Shown here in pieces: positions 7,407-17,990 of a stretch of DNA of 64,000 nt. The position numbers and the translations under genes were made by a program. The stretch comes from a bacterium (lineage in GTDB: Bacteria > Hinthialibacterota > Hinthialibacteria > OLB16). Under the pieces are notes generated by a model, which made no database searches, had not been told where the DNA came from, and saw only the letters and a program-made list of their open reading frames with translations. The stretch spans positions 1 through 64,000 of the forward strand of contig JAJVIK010000009.1 in the NCBI GenBank assembly GCA_022072055.1, given 5' to 3'. Numbering within the stretch: position 1 is the stretch's first letter; every line of letters starts with the position of its first letter.

Positions 7407-10400
7407 GTGCTTGTGAAACTTTACCCGATACCCGTGCGGCCGCGCCCCACCACCCGAGGCCGAATCTGTCCGCGGTCGTTCCAGCCCGGACTCCTTTTCG
7501 CCGCCATGATTTTTCTCGTCGGCCCACAAGACGCGCGCGCCGATTTCACCAGCTTCGGAAACTCAGGGACCCAGGCTGCGGTCACCCAGGACATCAACGG
7601 CAACGACCGCTTCCAGGGCATCCTCCCCGGCCAGATCCTGACTCCCGCCCTCCGTCTCGACCTGGACGCCACCGGGCGCGAGGGCTTCACCAAGGAAGTC
7701 CAACCCCCCGAGGAAGAGGAGCAAGCCAAACAGGACGCCGAACCGAAGACCTTCATCTTCCCGAACGACATCGCCACAGAGCTCGTTTCACTTCGCTTGC
7801 GATTCACCAACACGCGGGTCAAGGATATCGGCGCAATCGCGATTGCCCGCGAGGGCGGCGATACCTTTGTCAGCCCGGAAAACCCGCTGGCCACTTCCAT
7901 CGGTCCTTCGGGGGGGCCGCTGGTTGGGGAAGCGGATACCCTGGGCAACCGTCTCGGCGCCGCCCGCGATGGGTTGACACGGATGGGGATTTACACACCG
8001 GACGAGGATCCCATCATCGCTTACATCCCCGCCCCGATGCTGCTCAAGGATGCCTCCCATCCCCTTAATGCGTATGACACCAACTGGACGTTAACCATCA
8101 ATTTTCTGGACATCGAGGAGGTCCGCAACGCCGCCTGCAATGGGGCCTCGCTGGTGGCCGATTGCACGGATATCCCGTCATTTGTGGTCGGTACACCAGA
8201 CATTCTGGAACGATACACGAATGGGGATTTCCGGTGCGGAAATCTCACCCCCGCGAGATTGAATCCGACACTTCCTCTCGGCGCCAACGGCAACCCGCTG
8301 TATAACCCTCGCCCGACCATTATTCGAGCGGCCGGGCCGGACTCGGTTGCGTTCGGAACGTTCTACATTCTCGTGGCCCCGAGTCGCTCCATCGAGTCGG
8401 GTGACATCATCCAGGTGGAGATGGATGTCCCCGGTGACACCGAGCCGGTGCCTTCCTCCTCACTTTCACCGGAAGGCCCCCTTACCGTGGACAGCGACCA
8501 GTCCGAGTCGGAAAACCAAGACTCGCAACGTTTTGTTTACTACGATTACGGCTTCGGTGGGTTGATCCTGCGCATCCCAGACCCGGCTTGCGAGGATGCG
8601 GGCGCGGATGACACCGAGGCCGTCTGCGAGCTCCCGGCCGCGTATTTGGATACCGCCAGCCTGCCCCTTTTCCCCGGCAACATGATCGCCACCTTCGAGT
8701 GCACCCAACTGGTGGCCGATCAGGTCCCCAACCGCAAGGTGAACGATGTCCGCATCGAGATCGAAGGCGGAGTGGAGATTCCCACCCTTTTCGGGCAATC
8801 CGTGTTCCGGAACGAGATTTGGTCCCAGTTCCCCCCGGGCTATCCCCTCATTCAACGCTTTGTCGCCAATCCCGATCCGACCGATTTTACAGTCAGGACG
8901 GGTCGATCCCATCTGGATGCCTCCCTTTCCACCGACCCCTACCCCTCGCCGGAGGTCCTTGCGAGCGGCGCGCAGGAATATGCGTGGTTCGGGTTTGACC
9001 TTGCCGGCGGCTGGCACGGCGGATACGACTTCCGTTTCTCGAATCTTGTGGTCGAGGTGCAGGGCCTTGGCGAGCTGAACGAGATCCCACGGGATGGAAT
9101 AGATAACGATGGGGATGGACTCACCGATGAGCCGGGAACCGAAGACACCCCCTTCGACCGTCAGCTCCCCGGGCGCAACGACGACGTCGACTTCTTCGCC
9201 GACCTGAGGCCGGTCTCCGCCGATGCGCTGGATGGGATGGCGGTGAACGGGGGCTCGCTCACTGCCGACGAACAATTCCTCGCCGCCGCGATTCTGGCCA
9301 ACAGCGTCCAGTCCGCCTACGATGTGGGTTGGGACCCGGTCTTTTCGATCCGTCATGTTTTGGACGACGCCGCGGAATCCAATTTCAACGAACCCCTTTT
9401 CACTTATGATTTGCCGGACAAGTTCTATCGCGATGTCATGATCCCCGGATTGGCCAATCGAGACGGCCTGACCAATCGGTTCCAACCGGAGCTTGGAATT
9501 CGTCTCAATGTTCTCCGTCAGCAAAACCCGGCTCGGTCCGAGTATATCGCCTCGCTCCTCCGCATCGGCGCCCTCCAAAGCCGCTTGATCGATGAGGATG
9601 GCGATGGCGAGGCGATGTCTCCGGAAATCCTCGGCTTCAAGATCGCCGACGGTTTGGACAACGACGGCAACGGCTTGATCGACGAGGGGATCGACGAGGA
9701 GGTCGAAAACGGCATCGATGATGACGGCGATGGCCGCATCGACGAGGATGTCAATTTCGTCCCCGCCTTGCTGAACATCGACGAGGAAATCCACAACTTC
9801 TTCGTGGACAACTTCGGGGGACGAGCCGGGGCCTACGACGAAGGGATCGATTTCCTGTTCATCGATTACAACCACAACGGCGTTTACGACGACGGCAGGA
9901 ACGACCAACTTCCCCCCAACAGGGATGAATTCCAGGGAACTGCGGGAACCTCGCCGCTGGTCGAGGGTGACCCCTACACCCCGCCGATCGCCTACCCGAT
10001 TGACGATGACCTGGATGCCGAAAGCGAGGATGGAAACCCCCTGACCGCGCCGCCGGTGATCGTGGACGCCAGCGACAACAACGGCGACGGGTATGTGGAC
10101 AACGGCGCCAATGAAGATGTCCGCGACTTGGTCTTCTCCGATTTCGGAGACTATACCGAGAACTTCTTCTTCGCGCCGGTCAACGAATCCTGGCTCTACC
10201 AGGACACCGGGGATTCCCGGTTTATCGCGGCCGGAAGGCTTCCCGGCCTGGATGATCCGATTGTCCAACCGTTTACCCAGGATGACATACCTTTCCACAT
10301 CCCCGCGGTCCGACTCAACGACCCGGACCGATATCTGCTCGGCTACAATTTCGCGGATGGCGACTCGCCGGGACCCTCGATCGACATCACCAATGAGGGG

Positions 10401-12926
10401 CAGTATGACTTCTTCCTCGGTTTCCGCATCCCGGAAAACCGCCCCATCGGCGAGGATTTCCAGGTGACCCTGTATCCGGGCGGATTGGGAGTGGAGTTTG
10501 ACACCCGGAGTAACTTTAACTCGGGCTTCTTGTCTTATCCGATCACTGGGGATGACCTTCTTCAATGCCGCTTCCCGGGCCTGTCGGGCCTTCCGGGACA
10601 GGGCAGCGGCGAAAGCTTTGTACCGCCACTTACCTCGCCGGCGAGGCCGACCGGTTATCAGATCACCAAGCGCCAGTTTGCTCACCTGCAAGTCGCGGAC
10701 GCCTTTGGCTACCAAAGCCCGGTTGAGGTGGATGGCGGCTACCGGGGACTCCCTTACCTGGACAACCTTTCGGCCCCCATGCCCGTGATCGCCATCAACC
10801 ATGTGGGCGCGCGCGAAGGATCGGGCGTTTCCGAGGAGAACGCCACCCTCAATTCGGTCCGTGTCAATTTCGACCCGATCCGCCTGCCGGAAGTGGACAG
10901 CGCTTGGAACCCGACCACCAGCGGGGGGGACCTCCGTCCGCTCTCCAATTCCAGCGACTCGGGGGTGGCGCTCTATCTCGACAGTAAGACCTCCGGTGCA
11001 CAGGGCGAGTTCGACCAGTCGGACGCTATTGTTCCCCTCAACCTCGAGACCCTCTCCTGGAACCAGGATCCGACCGATCCGGTGGTTCGCGCGGGCGGGT
11101 ACTATGTCGTTCTCAAGCCCTCTCAGGGAATCCGGTTGCCCAAGAGCGATTTCACCGAGATTCCCAGCTCCGACAACATCGCGACCCTGGATCCAAACCG
11201 GGGCTATGATCTCTTCGTGTGCGTCAAAACCAACACCTACACCAAGGCCCGGACCGCTTTCCGAGCCTTTATCCGACCGGGCGACATCACCTATGTCAAC
11301 GGCCGGAATACCATCGGCTCCGGCGTGGTCACCCACCCCTATGTGAGCAATGTGCCGATCCTCTTGAACGCCGATGCCGGCGCGAACCGTCCGGTCATTC
11401 CCCTCAGCGACTCCATCCCCGTCCTCGGAATGAACATGCTCGATGTCAACACCACCTTCGGCAGTCGCCCGGCGGGTTGGTCCATGCTCAATGTCCTTTT
11501 CCAAAACAACCCGGTGGGGGATTTGGCCTTCACCCCCTCGGATCTGCTCCCGATGCGCTCGGATATCCTGCGCAACATCCCGCTCGACCCCGCGGAGGAC
11601 AACGACAACAACCCCAACACCTTCCCGCTCCCGGATGGGATCGATAACGACGACGACGGGCTGACCGACGAGGGGGTCAACAACACGCTCGATTTTGACC
11701 TCTCCCGTTACACCACCCTTTCCGGAGTCGCCATCTTCCGGGACATGCCGAACAGCGACCGGAATGGTCTCTTTGACGACCCCTTGGACCCCAATGTCCG
11801 CGTGCCGGACCTTCCCGTGTTCCTTTCCGGCGAGGAAAACTTCGCGTTCCCGATCGGCACCGAAGCGTATATCTCCCTCGCGCTTGACCATGACCCGGTG
11901 GACATCAACGCGCCCGGGAAGGGCGATCCGATTGACCCCGCTCCGTTTGAGACCGTGCCGACCAACGACAACGGCGCCAATCGCGGCTCGGACTATTTCC
12001 TGGTGATCCGCACCAGCAAGTCGATCAGCCAGGGAGATGATTTCCAGGTCCGATTGACGACCCACGGGACCGTGATTCACACCAACGACGGCGGCACGGT
12101 CGGAATCGTGGTGGGCACCTCCTTCGGCTTCATGCCGGGCGCCACCACCGGGCTCGGACCGATCTTCCCCGAGCGGCAACCCTATTCCTACGATCCGCTT
12201 CGCAACGCGCGCCTTGTTCCGTCGCTCGCGCCTGTCGCGGAGGAGCCGCTTTCACCGGGGAATCTCCGGATTCCCGGAATCTCCGCGTTCGACACGGATC
12301 CCCCCGACCCCAGGCTGCGCTTCCTGGGTATCGACTTCACCCATGAGCTTTTCCCAATCCGGTCCCCCTTCAATTTGTATGAGGCTTACAAGCCGTTTCT
12401 TTCCAACGTTTACGTGAACACCGAGGATGGGGATGATCTTCCCAACCTTCAGTTCCTCCTCCCCACCTTTGATGAAACAATCGGAACCGACCTCGATATC
12501 GATCCGGGAACCGTGTTCCTCCGCTGGGCCGATATCGATGAGGACAGTCCGGACGCCGAGGTGACCTTGGTCTATTTCCCGGTCCTGATCGATCCGATGT
12601 TCGGGGAGCTCTTCCCGCTCACCCCCACGGATCCGCGATTCACCTTCACGGTGATCAGGGGAGTTTCACGGGGTCTTGATCCGAATTCGGATATTGATGA
12701 TTTCACGATTGTCCCGTACCAGGACCAGCTCCTCATCACGGACAACGAAAACGTGGTGGGAGGCCTCGGCACGGATATCTTTACTTGGGACGCGCGACTG
12801 GTTCCCCCGGGCCTGTATCGAATCGCCGCGTTCCTCAATGACTTCAGCAACCCGCCGGTGGTGGTGGTCGGGGGGAGAATCTTGATCGAGAACCAGCGCC
12901 CCGAGCTGATTCTCACCCAACCCTAA
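7407..12926 (+). CDS. Giant secreted modular protein with TSP3-like calcium repeats
   Basis: About 1839 residues. The N-terminus is basic and then hydrophobic (PGLLFAAMIFLVG), with probable signal cleavage at DARA-DF. Starts at GTG 7407 or GTG 7413 sit behind GGGAG/GAGGTG; a TTG at 7386 only lengthens the leader. The body is mostly beta-rich with no catalytic motif. Three sites carry acidic DGIDNDGDGLTDE-type loops (about 9094, 9650-9750 and 11634), the calcium-binding TSP3/EF-like pattern. At least four copies of a recurrent module combine an SGVALYxD-type strand with an acidic loop and an RTSxxxxxGDDFQV strand; the clearest is near 11990-12060. The same module recurs in the gene at 17991. 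Role inferred: calcium-stabilised extracellular or surface scaffold. The subtilisin gene follows after nine bases. Confidence 0.8.
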   Translation: MLVKLYPIPVRPRPTTRGRICPRSFQPGLLFAAMIFLVGPQDARADFTSFGNSGTQAAVTQDINGNDRFQGILPGQILTPALRLDLDATGREGFTKEVQPPEEEEQAKQDAEPKTFIFPNDIATELVSLRLRFTNTRVKDIGAIAIAREGGDTFVSPENPLATSIGPSGGPLVGEADTLGNRLGAARDGLTRMGIYTPDEDPIIAYIPAPMLLKDASHPLNAYDTNWTLTINFLDIEEVRNAACNGASLVADCTDIPSFVVGTPDILERYTNGDFRCGNLTPARLNPTLPLGANGNPLYNPRPTIIRAAGPDSVAFGTFYILVAPSRSIESGDIIQVEMDVPGDTEPVPSSSLSPEGPLTVDSDQSESENQDSQRFVYYDYGFGGLILRIPDPACEDAGADDTEAVCELPAAYLDTASLPLFPGNMIATFECTQLVADQVPNRKVNDVRIEIEGGVEIPTLFGQSVFRNEIWSQFPPGYPLIQRFVANPDPTDFTVRTGRSHLDASLSTDPYPSPEVLASGAQEYAWFGFDLAGGWHGGYDFRFSNLVVEVQGLGELNEIPRDGIDNDGDGLTDEPGTEDTPFDRQLPGRNDDVDFFADLRPVSADALDGMAVNGGSLTADEQFLAAAILANSVQSAYDVGWDPVFSIRHVLDDAAESNFNEPLFTYDLPDKFYRDVMIPGLANRDGLTNRFQPELGIRLNVLRQQNPARSEYIASLLRIGALQSRLIDEDGDGEAMSPEILGFKIADGLDNDGNGLIDEGIDEEVENGIDDDGDGRIDEDVNFVPALLNIDEEIHNFFVDNFGGRAGAYDEGIDFLFIDYNHNGVYDDGRNDQLPPNRDEFQGTAGTSPLVEGDPYTPPIAYPIDDDLDAESEDGNPLTAPPVIVDASDNNGDGYVDNGANEDVRDLVFSDFGDYTENFFFAPVNESWLYQDTGDSRFIAAGRLPGLDDPIVQPFTQDDIPFHIPAVRLNDPDRYLLGYNFADGDSPGPSIDITNEGQYDFFLGFRIPENRPIGEDFQVTLYPGGLGVEFDTRSNFNSGFLSYPITGDDLLQCRFPGLSGLPGQGSGESFVPPLTSPARPTGYQITKRQFAHLQVADAFGYQSPVEVDGGYRGLPYLDNLSAPMPVIAINHVGAREGSGVSEENATLNSVRVNFDPIRLPEVDSAWNPTTSGGDLRPLSNSSDSGVALYLDSKTSGAQGEFDQSDAIVPLNLETLSWNQDPTDPVVRAGGYYVVLKPSQGIRLPKSDFTEIPSSDNIATLDPNRGYDLFVCVKTNTYTKARTAFRAFIRPGDITYVNGRNTIGSGVVTHPYVSNVPILLNADAGANRPVIPLSDSIPVLGMNMLDVNTTFGSRPAGWSMLNVLFQNNPVGDLAFTPSDLLPMRSDILRNIPLDPAEDNDNNPNTFPLPDGIDNDDDGLTDEGVNNTLDFDLSRYTTLSGVAIFRDMPNSDRNGLFDDPLDPNVRVPDLPVFLSGEENFAFPIGTEAYISLALDHDPVDINAPGKGDPIDPAPFETVPTNDNGANRGSDYFLVIRTSKSISQGDDFQVRLTTHGTVIHTNDGGTVGIVVGTSFGFMPGATTGLGPIFPERQPYSYDPLRNARLVPSLAPVAEEPLSPGNLRIPGISAFDTDPPDPRLRFLGIDFTHELFPIRSPFNLYEAYKPFLSNVYVNTEDGDDLPNLQFLLPTFDETIGTDLDIDPGTVFLRWADIDEDSPDAEVTLVYFPVLIDPMFGELFPLTPTDPRFTFTVIRGVSRGLDPNSDIDDFTIVPYQDQLLITDNENVVGGLGTDIFTWDARLVPPGLYRIAAFLNDFSNPPVVVVGGRILIENQRPELILTQP

Positions 12927-12935
12927 GAGGAACGG

Positions 12936-15900
12936 ATGCCGAGCATGCCGAAACCATACACGATCTTTCCCGACCACTCTTCCGCTCGCCTCCGCGCAGC
13001 GTGGCTCGCCGCGGCGCTCGTTGCTCTCATGCTCGGCGCCCCGGAGGCAACGCGGTCGGCCTCCGCTCAGGAGATTGGGACCCTGCTGACCGCGAGCCCC
13101 GGCTACTCTAAGGTGCTCGCCCCAGATGAACTGCTCAGCGCCCTCCAAAAGGGGGGTGGCTCCGCTCCGGTCATCGTGAATTTGAAGTCCCGCTCGAAAA
13201 CACCCAAGACGGTCAACTGGAAGGACAAAGCCGCGGTCGCCGCGCTGAAATCAGAAGCGAAAGCGGTGGAGGATCAGGTTATCGCCAAGCTCGATCCCGC
13301 CAAATCCAAGATTCGCCACCAGTTCCCGCTCCAAGCGGGATTCTCCTGTGAGATAACGGAAGATGCCCTGGCCGAGCTGCTCGTGGATCCGTTGGTGAAT
13401 TCGGTGGAGCCGGTTCAGTTTCTCGAACCCCATCTGCGTCAGGGCATTCCGTTAATGAACGGCTTCGAGGCGCGGGCCTCATTCGATGGCAGTGGAGTGG
13501 CGGTCGCGATCTGCGACACGGGAGTAGATGTCAATCATCCGAAACTTGGTGGCGGCGGCTTCCCCAACGCCAAGGTGGTCGCGGGCTTTGATTACGGCAA
13601 CAATGATGGGGATCCCCGTCCGGGGCCGGTCGCGCCCGGGAACGCGCATGGGACCTCCGTGGCGGCCATCACCGCCGGCGACCCCGGCTCCGTGGGGGAC
13701 TATATCGGCGGGGTGGCCCCCAAGGCCTTGATTGTCGCTTACAAGATCTCAACCGACGCGGATAATCTCGCGCCGAACGATGCCATCATCGCGGCCTGGA
13801 ACAACGCGGCCGAGAGGAACACTCTTGGAGGAGGCGTGGCCGGCGGCGTCCCGATCGTGGCCATGAACACCAGTTTCGGGGGAGGGCAATTCTTCGCGAA
13901 TTGCGATGGTGAAAGCGCGGCTCTTACGGATGCGGCCGACGCCGCGACAGGCGCCGGAATCACCCTGTTTGTTTCGTCGGGCAACAACGGTTTCTGTTCT
14001 TCGATGGCCTCACCCGCCTGCCTCTCACAGGTGATATCCGTCGGCGCGGTTTATGACGCCAACATCGGAGCGCCGGGTTTCTGCATCAGCCAAGCCTCCT
14101 GTCTTCCCACAAATCCCAACGCGGGTTGCCCGACTGGTGAAGGGCTGTATTTCGAGCCTTCCACCAAGGCGGATCAAGTGACCGCCTATTCCAATTCCGC
14201 GCTCTTCTTGGGCTTGCTGGCTCCTTCCCACAACGCCTACACGGCGGACATCGTGGGTTCGGGCGGATCCACCTCGGGCGATTACACGACCAACTTTGGC
14301 GGAACCTCGGCGGCGGCGCCCTATGCAACCGGGGCCGCCGCGATTATTCAGTCAGCCGCTCTAGAGCTTCTGGGCAGGCTTCTCAGCGTGGACGAACTCA
14401 CCAATTTGATCCTTGACACGGGCGATGACATCACCGATCAGCGCAATTCGTTGACCACCCCACGAGTCAACATCGGACGCGCGATTGAAGTGCTCCTTGC
14501 CGAGGAGCCCACGCCCACGCCGTCCGGACCCTCGCCCACCCCCACCCCCTTCGTCGACTGCAATACTATCTTCCCCATCCGCGGCGAATACTTCGATCCG
14601 GAAAACGATGTCACTGTCGATCTCTACATGGAGCCGTTCTCAAAATTCATCGCCCTGGCCAACGAGGATGTCGAGCAGGCCAGCGACCCCGAGCGCATCC
14701 GCGAGGACGCCCTCTCCATCCCCGCATACATCGCCTCGCAGGTCCTTCCGCCCAACACTCAGACCCTCGAAATCGCCACCGGCATCTTCCTGCCCGAGGG
14801 CGAAGGGTTCCTCGAATACGATCTCGCGTGCGCCCAACTTCAACCCTTGGTCAACAACGACCTGCTGCTCTTCGGAGAGCCGTACGTGATCCTCGCCGTC
14901 TATTCCGACCTCGTTCCCCGCTCCGGGGATGGTGTCTCTCCGCCCGAGGTGGTGTACTTCGGAACCTTCTCGCCCGGCACCTTCCTGTTTGACCCGAGCG
15001 ACTTCGAACCGAAACCCTCGCCCACCCCAACCCACACCCCGCTCCCCAACGAGGTCAGCCTCGAGCTCGACACCGCGGTCGACCCCGACACCGAGCTCCC
15101 CCTTGATCCGGAGCTGCGCGCCGCCGAACTGCTCGACATCTCCTGGTTCGCGCAGGTGTTTCTCCCGAACGCGACTCTCACCCTGTATTTCGACCGCAAT
15201 GACCACCTCGAAATTCGCGGGCCCTTGAATGAACACCTCCGCACAGTCACCGCGGGCGAGGGGCAAGACGCCAGCGCCGTGGTCTCCTTGGGCGAAACGA
15301 TTGTCAACGACGGACTCTCCGGCTTTGACTTCGGTCCCATCGACCTCACCTCCGACCCTCGGTTCCCGCCGCCCCCCCCCACCGGAAAAGTCCAGGTCGG
15401 AAGCTTCAATCCCGACTCCTTCCGCTGGGATTTCTCCCAAATCCCCGCCGGGAGGTTCTTCATCTACGGCATCCTGGACAACACCAACGGGCAGCGAGTG
15501 GTGGATTACGCCCCCTACGCGATCTTGGCCAAGGCCAAGCGCTGGCCCGTGCTGATCGGCACGGCCGTCGATGACCGCTTTGTCCATGGCGTGGCGATCC
15601 ATGACCTGGTCACCTCGGCCTCGGAGCTCGATGTCGTGGCCGTCGCGCAATCCGGCGTGCTGCGCGTCCTGGACTTCCTCGGTCGCGCCTGGGGCCAATA
15701 CTCCGTGGACCTCGATGTCACCGTGGACACCGCCCCCGCGGCGGCGGAACTGGATGGGGATGAGGAGCTCGAAATCCTGCTTGGAACCGACCAACTCGTG
15801 AGCGACGAGAACCCCATCTTCGCGAACCGCAACGCGCTGCTCGCCATCGACGCCAATTTCCGTCCCAAGTATGAAGCCCTGCGGACAGCGGTCGGGGCCG

Positions 15901-17255
15901 GGAGCCTCTCCCAGGACCAGATCGAAACCCTTGTGGCCCAGAATGACTTGACCAACGCGATTCATTTCCTCCCGGCGGGGCACGCGGTCTTCCACACCCC
16001 CTCCATCCGCGACATGGATGGCGATGGAGTGAAAGAAGTCCTGGTGGTGACCCGCGCCCTGGCCCCGGGCGGCGACTCGCTTATCCAAACTGTTTCCTTC
16101 AGCGCGGCGGTCACCGAAAAACCCACGGTTGAAACCACCACTCTCGCACCCGGCGCCGGATTCCTGGGCGCCCCGGCCGTGGGGAATCTGGACAACAACC
16201 CGGATGATTTTGAGGTGGTGGTCGGGAGCCAGTCAGGAAGAATCTATGTCTTCGATCCGGACTCGGCGACCATCGGCGCGCCGATCCTCACCCTTCCCGG
16301 TCCGACCCTTCGCTCCGCCGCTTTGGTCGATGTGGATGGAGACGGCATCGAGGAAATTGTCATGGCGGTCAGCGAACGCGACCGCATGAGCCAGGCGCGC
16401 ACCGAACTCCACTTCTTCCGCGCCAATGGCCAGCCGGTGCTCTCGCAAACCCGCATCTTCCGGCCCACCTTGCTCTACGATTCACTCTCCACTCCGGTGG
16501 TCAGCCGTCTGTTCCCCAGCGGCGCGGTCCCCCCAGGCTATTCCAACGACTTTGTGGCCCTTTTCTCCACGCGTAACACCTTTGTCGGTATCAATCTGGC
16601 GAACGGGCAGCAGGTGTTCCACTTCCAGCCCCCCGGAACCGACCAGGCGTTCGGGTCCTCCTCGGCGGTGATCGGACAAGCCGACCCCTCGAAGGCGTCC
16701 TTCGAGATTGTCCTCGGCGGAGGAAGAGACACTCGCGGAAACCTCTTCGGTTGGTCATTCAACGCCGCTTCAGGGCAGCTGGAAACCGCGGCGGGATTCG
16801 ACACGCACAACGAGCCCGTTGTCCTTGGGGATTTCTTCCCCAGCAGCATCCTCGGGTCCCCGGAGATGGTGGACCTGGACGGCAACCGCAGGACCGATGT
16901 GATCTACACCAACGAGGGGGGCTATGTCGACCGCTTTGAGGCCCCCGACAGCGCGTTGTTCCCCGCGGATTATATCCCCACTGACTTCCCCTGGCCCGCG
17001 TTCAAGCACGACCAGGCGCGAACCGGCTCGACCTCCGGGAATGTGGTGCCGATTCAGCCGTTCCTTCCGGGCGATGTGAACCGGGATGGCGTTGTGGATG
17101 AGAACGACCTGTTCACAGTCAGCAAGTCTTGGGGCCGCCCGGTGGGCTTCGAGCTCCGGCGCGGCGCTTTAGATGGCTCCTCAGGAGCCGATGATGATTT
17201 CGGGATGAACTCTCAGCGCTTCCTGCTGCGGGTTCTGAGCGACATGAAGAAGTAA
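12936..17255 (+). CDS. Secreted subtilisin-like (S8) protease with FG-GAP-like repeats and dockerin
   Basis: A 1439-residue preproenzyme. A signal peptide (residues 15-45, cleavage near SASA-QE) precedes a propeptide of about 120 residues. The S8 catalytic triad is complete: D194 in CDTGVDVNHP, H238 in NAHGTSVAA, S458 in GGTSAAAPYATG, with the oxyanion Asn in SSGNNG near 350. Pro/Thr linkers, beta-domains and then a run of VCBS/FG-GAP-like blades follow (DMDGDGVKEVLVV, DVDGDGIEEIVMAV, DLDGNRRTDVIYT). The C-terminus holds a dockerin-like calcium loop, GDVNRDGVVDENDLFTVSKSW. It probably matures or degrades extracellular proteins and may process its giant neighbours (inference). A GAGGA site precedes ATG 12936. 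Confidence 0.9.
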   Translation: MPSMPKPYTIFPDHSSARLRAAWLAAALVALMLGAPEATRSASAQEIGTLLTASPGYSKVLAPDELLSALQKGGGSAPVIVNLKSRSKTPKTVNWKDKAAVAALKSEAKAVEDQVIAKLDPAKSKIRHQFPLQAGFSCEITEDALAELLVDPLVNSVEPVQFLEPHLRQGIPLMNGFEARASFDGSGVAVAICDTGVDVNHPKLGGGGFPNAKVVAGFDYGNNDGDPRPGPVAPGNAHGTSVAAITAGDPGSVGDYIGGVAPKALIVAYKISTDADNLAPNDAIIAAWNNAAERNTLGGGVAGGVPIVAMNTSFGGGQFFANCDGESAALTDAADAATGAGITLFVSSGNNGFCSSMASPACLSQVISVGAVYDANIGAPGFCISQASCLPTNPNAGCPTGEGLYFEPSTKADQVTAYSNSALFLGLLAPSHNAYTADIVGSGGSTSGDYTTNFGGTSAAAPYATGAAAIIQSAALELLGRLLSVDELTNLILDTGDDITDQRNSLTTPRVNIGRAIEVLLAEEPTPTPSGPSPTPTPFVDCNTIFPIRGEYFDPENDVTVDLYMEPFSKFIALANEDVEQASDPERIREDALSIPAYIASQVLPPNTQTLEIATGIFLPEGEGFLEYDLACAQLQPLVNNDLLLFGEPYVILAVYSDLVPRSGDGVSPPEVVYFGTFSPGTFLFDPSDFEPKPSPTPTHTPLPNEVSLELDTAVDPDTELPLDPELRAAELLDISWFAQVFLPNATLTLYFDRNDHLEIRGPLNEHLRTVTAGEGQDASAVVSLGETIVNDGLSGFDFGPIDLTSDPRFPPPPPTGKVQVGSFNPDSFRWDFSQIPAGRFFIYGILDNTNGQRVVDYAPYAILAKAKRWPVLIGTAVDDRFVHGVAIHDLVTSASELDVVAVAQSGVLRVLDFLGRAWGQYSVDLDVTVDTAPAAAELDGDEELEILLGTDQLVSDENPIFANRNALLAIDANFRPKYEALRTAVGAGSLSQDQIETLVAQNDLTNAIHFLPAGHAVFHTPSIRDMDGDGVKEVLVVTRALAPGGDSLIQTVSFSAAVTEKPTVETTTLAPGAGFLGAPAVGNLDNNPDDFEVVVGSQSGRIYVFDPDSATIGAPILTLPGPTLRSAALVDVDGDGIEEIVMAVSERDRMSQARTELHFFRANGQPVLSQTRIFRPTLLYDSLSTPVVSRLFPSGAVPPGYSNDFVALFSTRNTFVGINLANGQQVFHFQPPGTDQAFGSSSAVIGQADPSKASFEIVLGGGRDTRGNLFGWSFNAASGQLETAAGFDTHNEPVVLGDFFPSSILGSPEMVDLDGNRRTDVIYTNEGGYVDRFEAPDSALFPADYIPTDFPWPAFKHDQARTGSTSGNVVPIQPFLPGDVNRDGVVDENDLFTVSKSWGRPVGFELRRGALDGSSGADDDFGMNSQRFLLRVLSDMKK

Positions 17256-17282
17256 TCCCCGAAGGGGGAGGAGGCGCGACAC

Positions 17283-17852
17283 ATGGGTAAGAATCTGATC
17301 GGGATGGGGCTCCTTACGGTTCTGGCGATGTCTGTTCAGGCCACCACGGTCGCCCCGCTTTCCCTGGAGGAAATGACCCGTCGGAGCGATTCCATCGTCG
17401 TGGGGAAGGCCGTGAGCATTACCTATGGATTCAACAACCGCGCGGGCTATCCTGAAACCCGGACAACCTTTACAGTGGAGAGTGGGTTGTACGGCGCTTC
17501 CACGGGGGAATCCGTGGTGGTCTGCCTTCCCGGCGGCCCGGCGGGGAACGGGTTGGTGACCGTGGTGCCGGGCATGCCCAAATTCAAGGTCGATGAGCGC
17601 GCGGTTCTGTTCCTGGTCAAGGACAAGTCGCGCGATGTGACCATTCCCACCGGCCTGGAACAAGGCGTCTTTCGGATCAAGGTGGACCCGAAGACGAAGG
17701 AGTCCTATGTTTTCAACCAGAGTCGAGATCTCTCGGCCATCGGACAGTCCGCGATCTCCGGCGCCGCCTCGACCAAGGATGCGTCTAAACAACGTTTGTT
17801 CGATTTTGAACTGAAGGTGCGTCAACTCACCGAAAAGGTGAAAGACCAATGA
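17283..17852 (+). CDS. Small secreted protein of a family seen beside matrixin-like proteins
   Basis: 189 residues with a signal peptide ending near VQA-TT. The mature part begins LEEMTRRSDSIVVGKAVSI, followed by TTFTVESGLYG and GGPAGNGLVTVVPGMPKFKV, then a FLVKDK strand. From memory, this VVGKV...GG...PGxPxF layout recurs in uncharacterised exported proteins near matrixin genes, and here the next gene starts with a matrixin-like domain. No catalytic residue is evident; it could be an inhibitor, prodomain or chaperone of the neighbour (inference only). A strong GGAGGAGG site lies eight bases before the ATG. Confidence 0.6.
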   Translation: MGKNLIGMGLLTVLAMSVQATTVAPLSLEEMTRRSDSIVVGKAVSITYGFNNRAGYPETRTTFTVESGLYGASTGESVVVCLPGGPAGNGLVTVVPGMPKFKVDERAVLFLVKDKSRDVTIPTGLEQGVFRIKVDPKTKESYVFNQSRDLSAIGQSAISGAASTKDASKQRLFDFELKVRQLTEKVKDQ

Positions 17853-17864
17853 TCGAGCGGTCGC

Positions 17865-17890
17865 TCGGGCCTGATCGAGGCCCGATTTGA
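17865..17890 (+). terminator. Probable intrinsic terminator
   Basis: TCGGGCCT/AGGCCCGA form a perfect 8-bp stem around GATCG, followed by TTTGACTCT. The T-run is short, so termination may be partial. It separates the small secreted protein from the matrixin-headed giant gene. Confidence 0.5.
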
Positions 17891-17990
17891 CTCTCAAGGG
17901 CAATCATTGTTGAGCCGGCCGATGGGGTCCCAAGGGAAGGGATCCACTGACCGGCTTTCTGACTTAGCAGAGATGGGGGACCGTATATTC

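Noticed and set aside
8466-12179. Open frame of about 1237 codons on the minus strand opposite the giant exoprotein gene.
   Set aside because: The plus strand has a signal peptide, calcium loops and recurrent modules. The minus frame is open only because the codon bias avoids its stop codons, and it has no family-like content.
14640-16088. Minus-strand open frames of several hundred codons at 14640-16088 and 22260-23546.
   Set aside because: Antisense shadows of the S8 protease and the matrixin-headed giant gene.
17915-17925. GCCGATGG upstream of the 17991 gene as a fourth sigma-28 site.
   Set aside because: Only six of eight positions match and no TAAA-like -35 is present at the right spacing.
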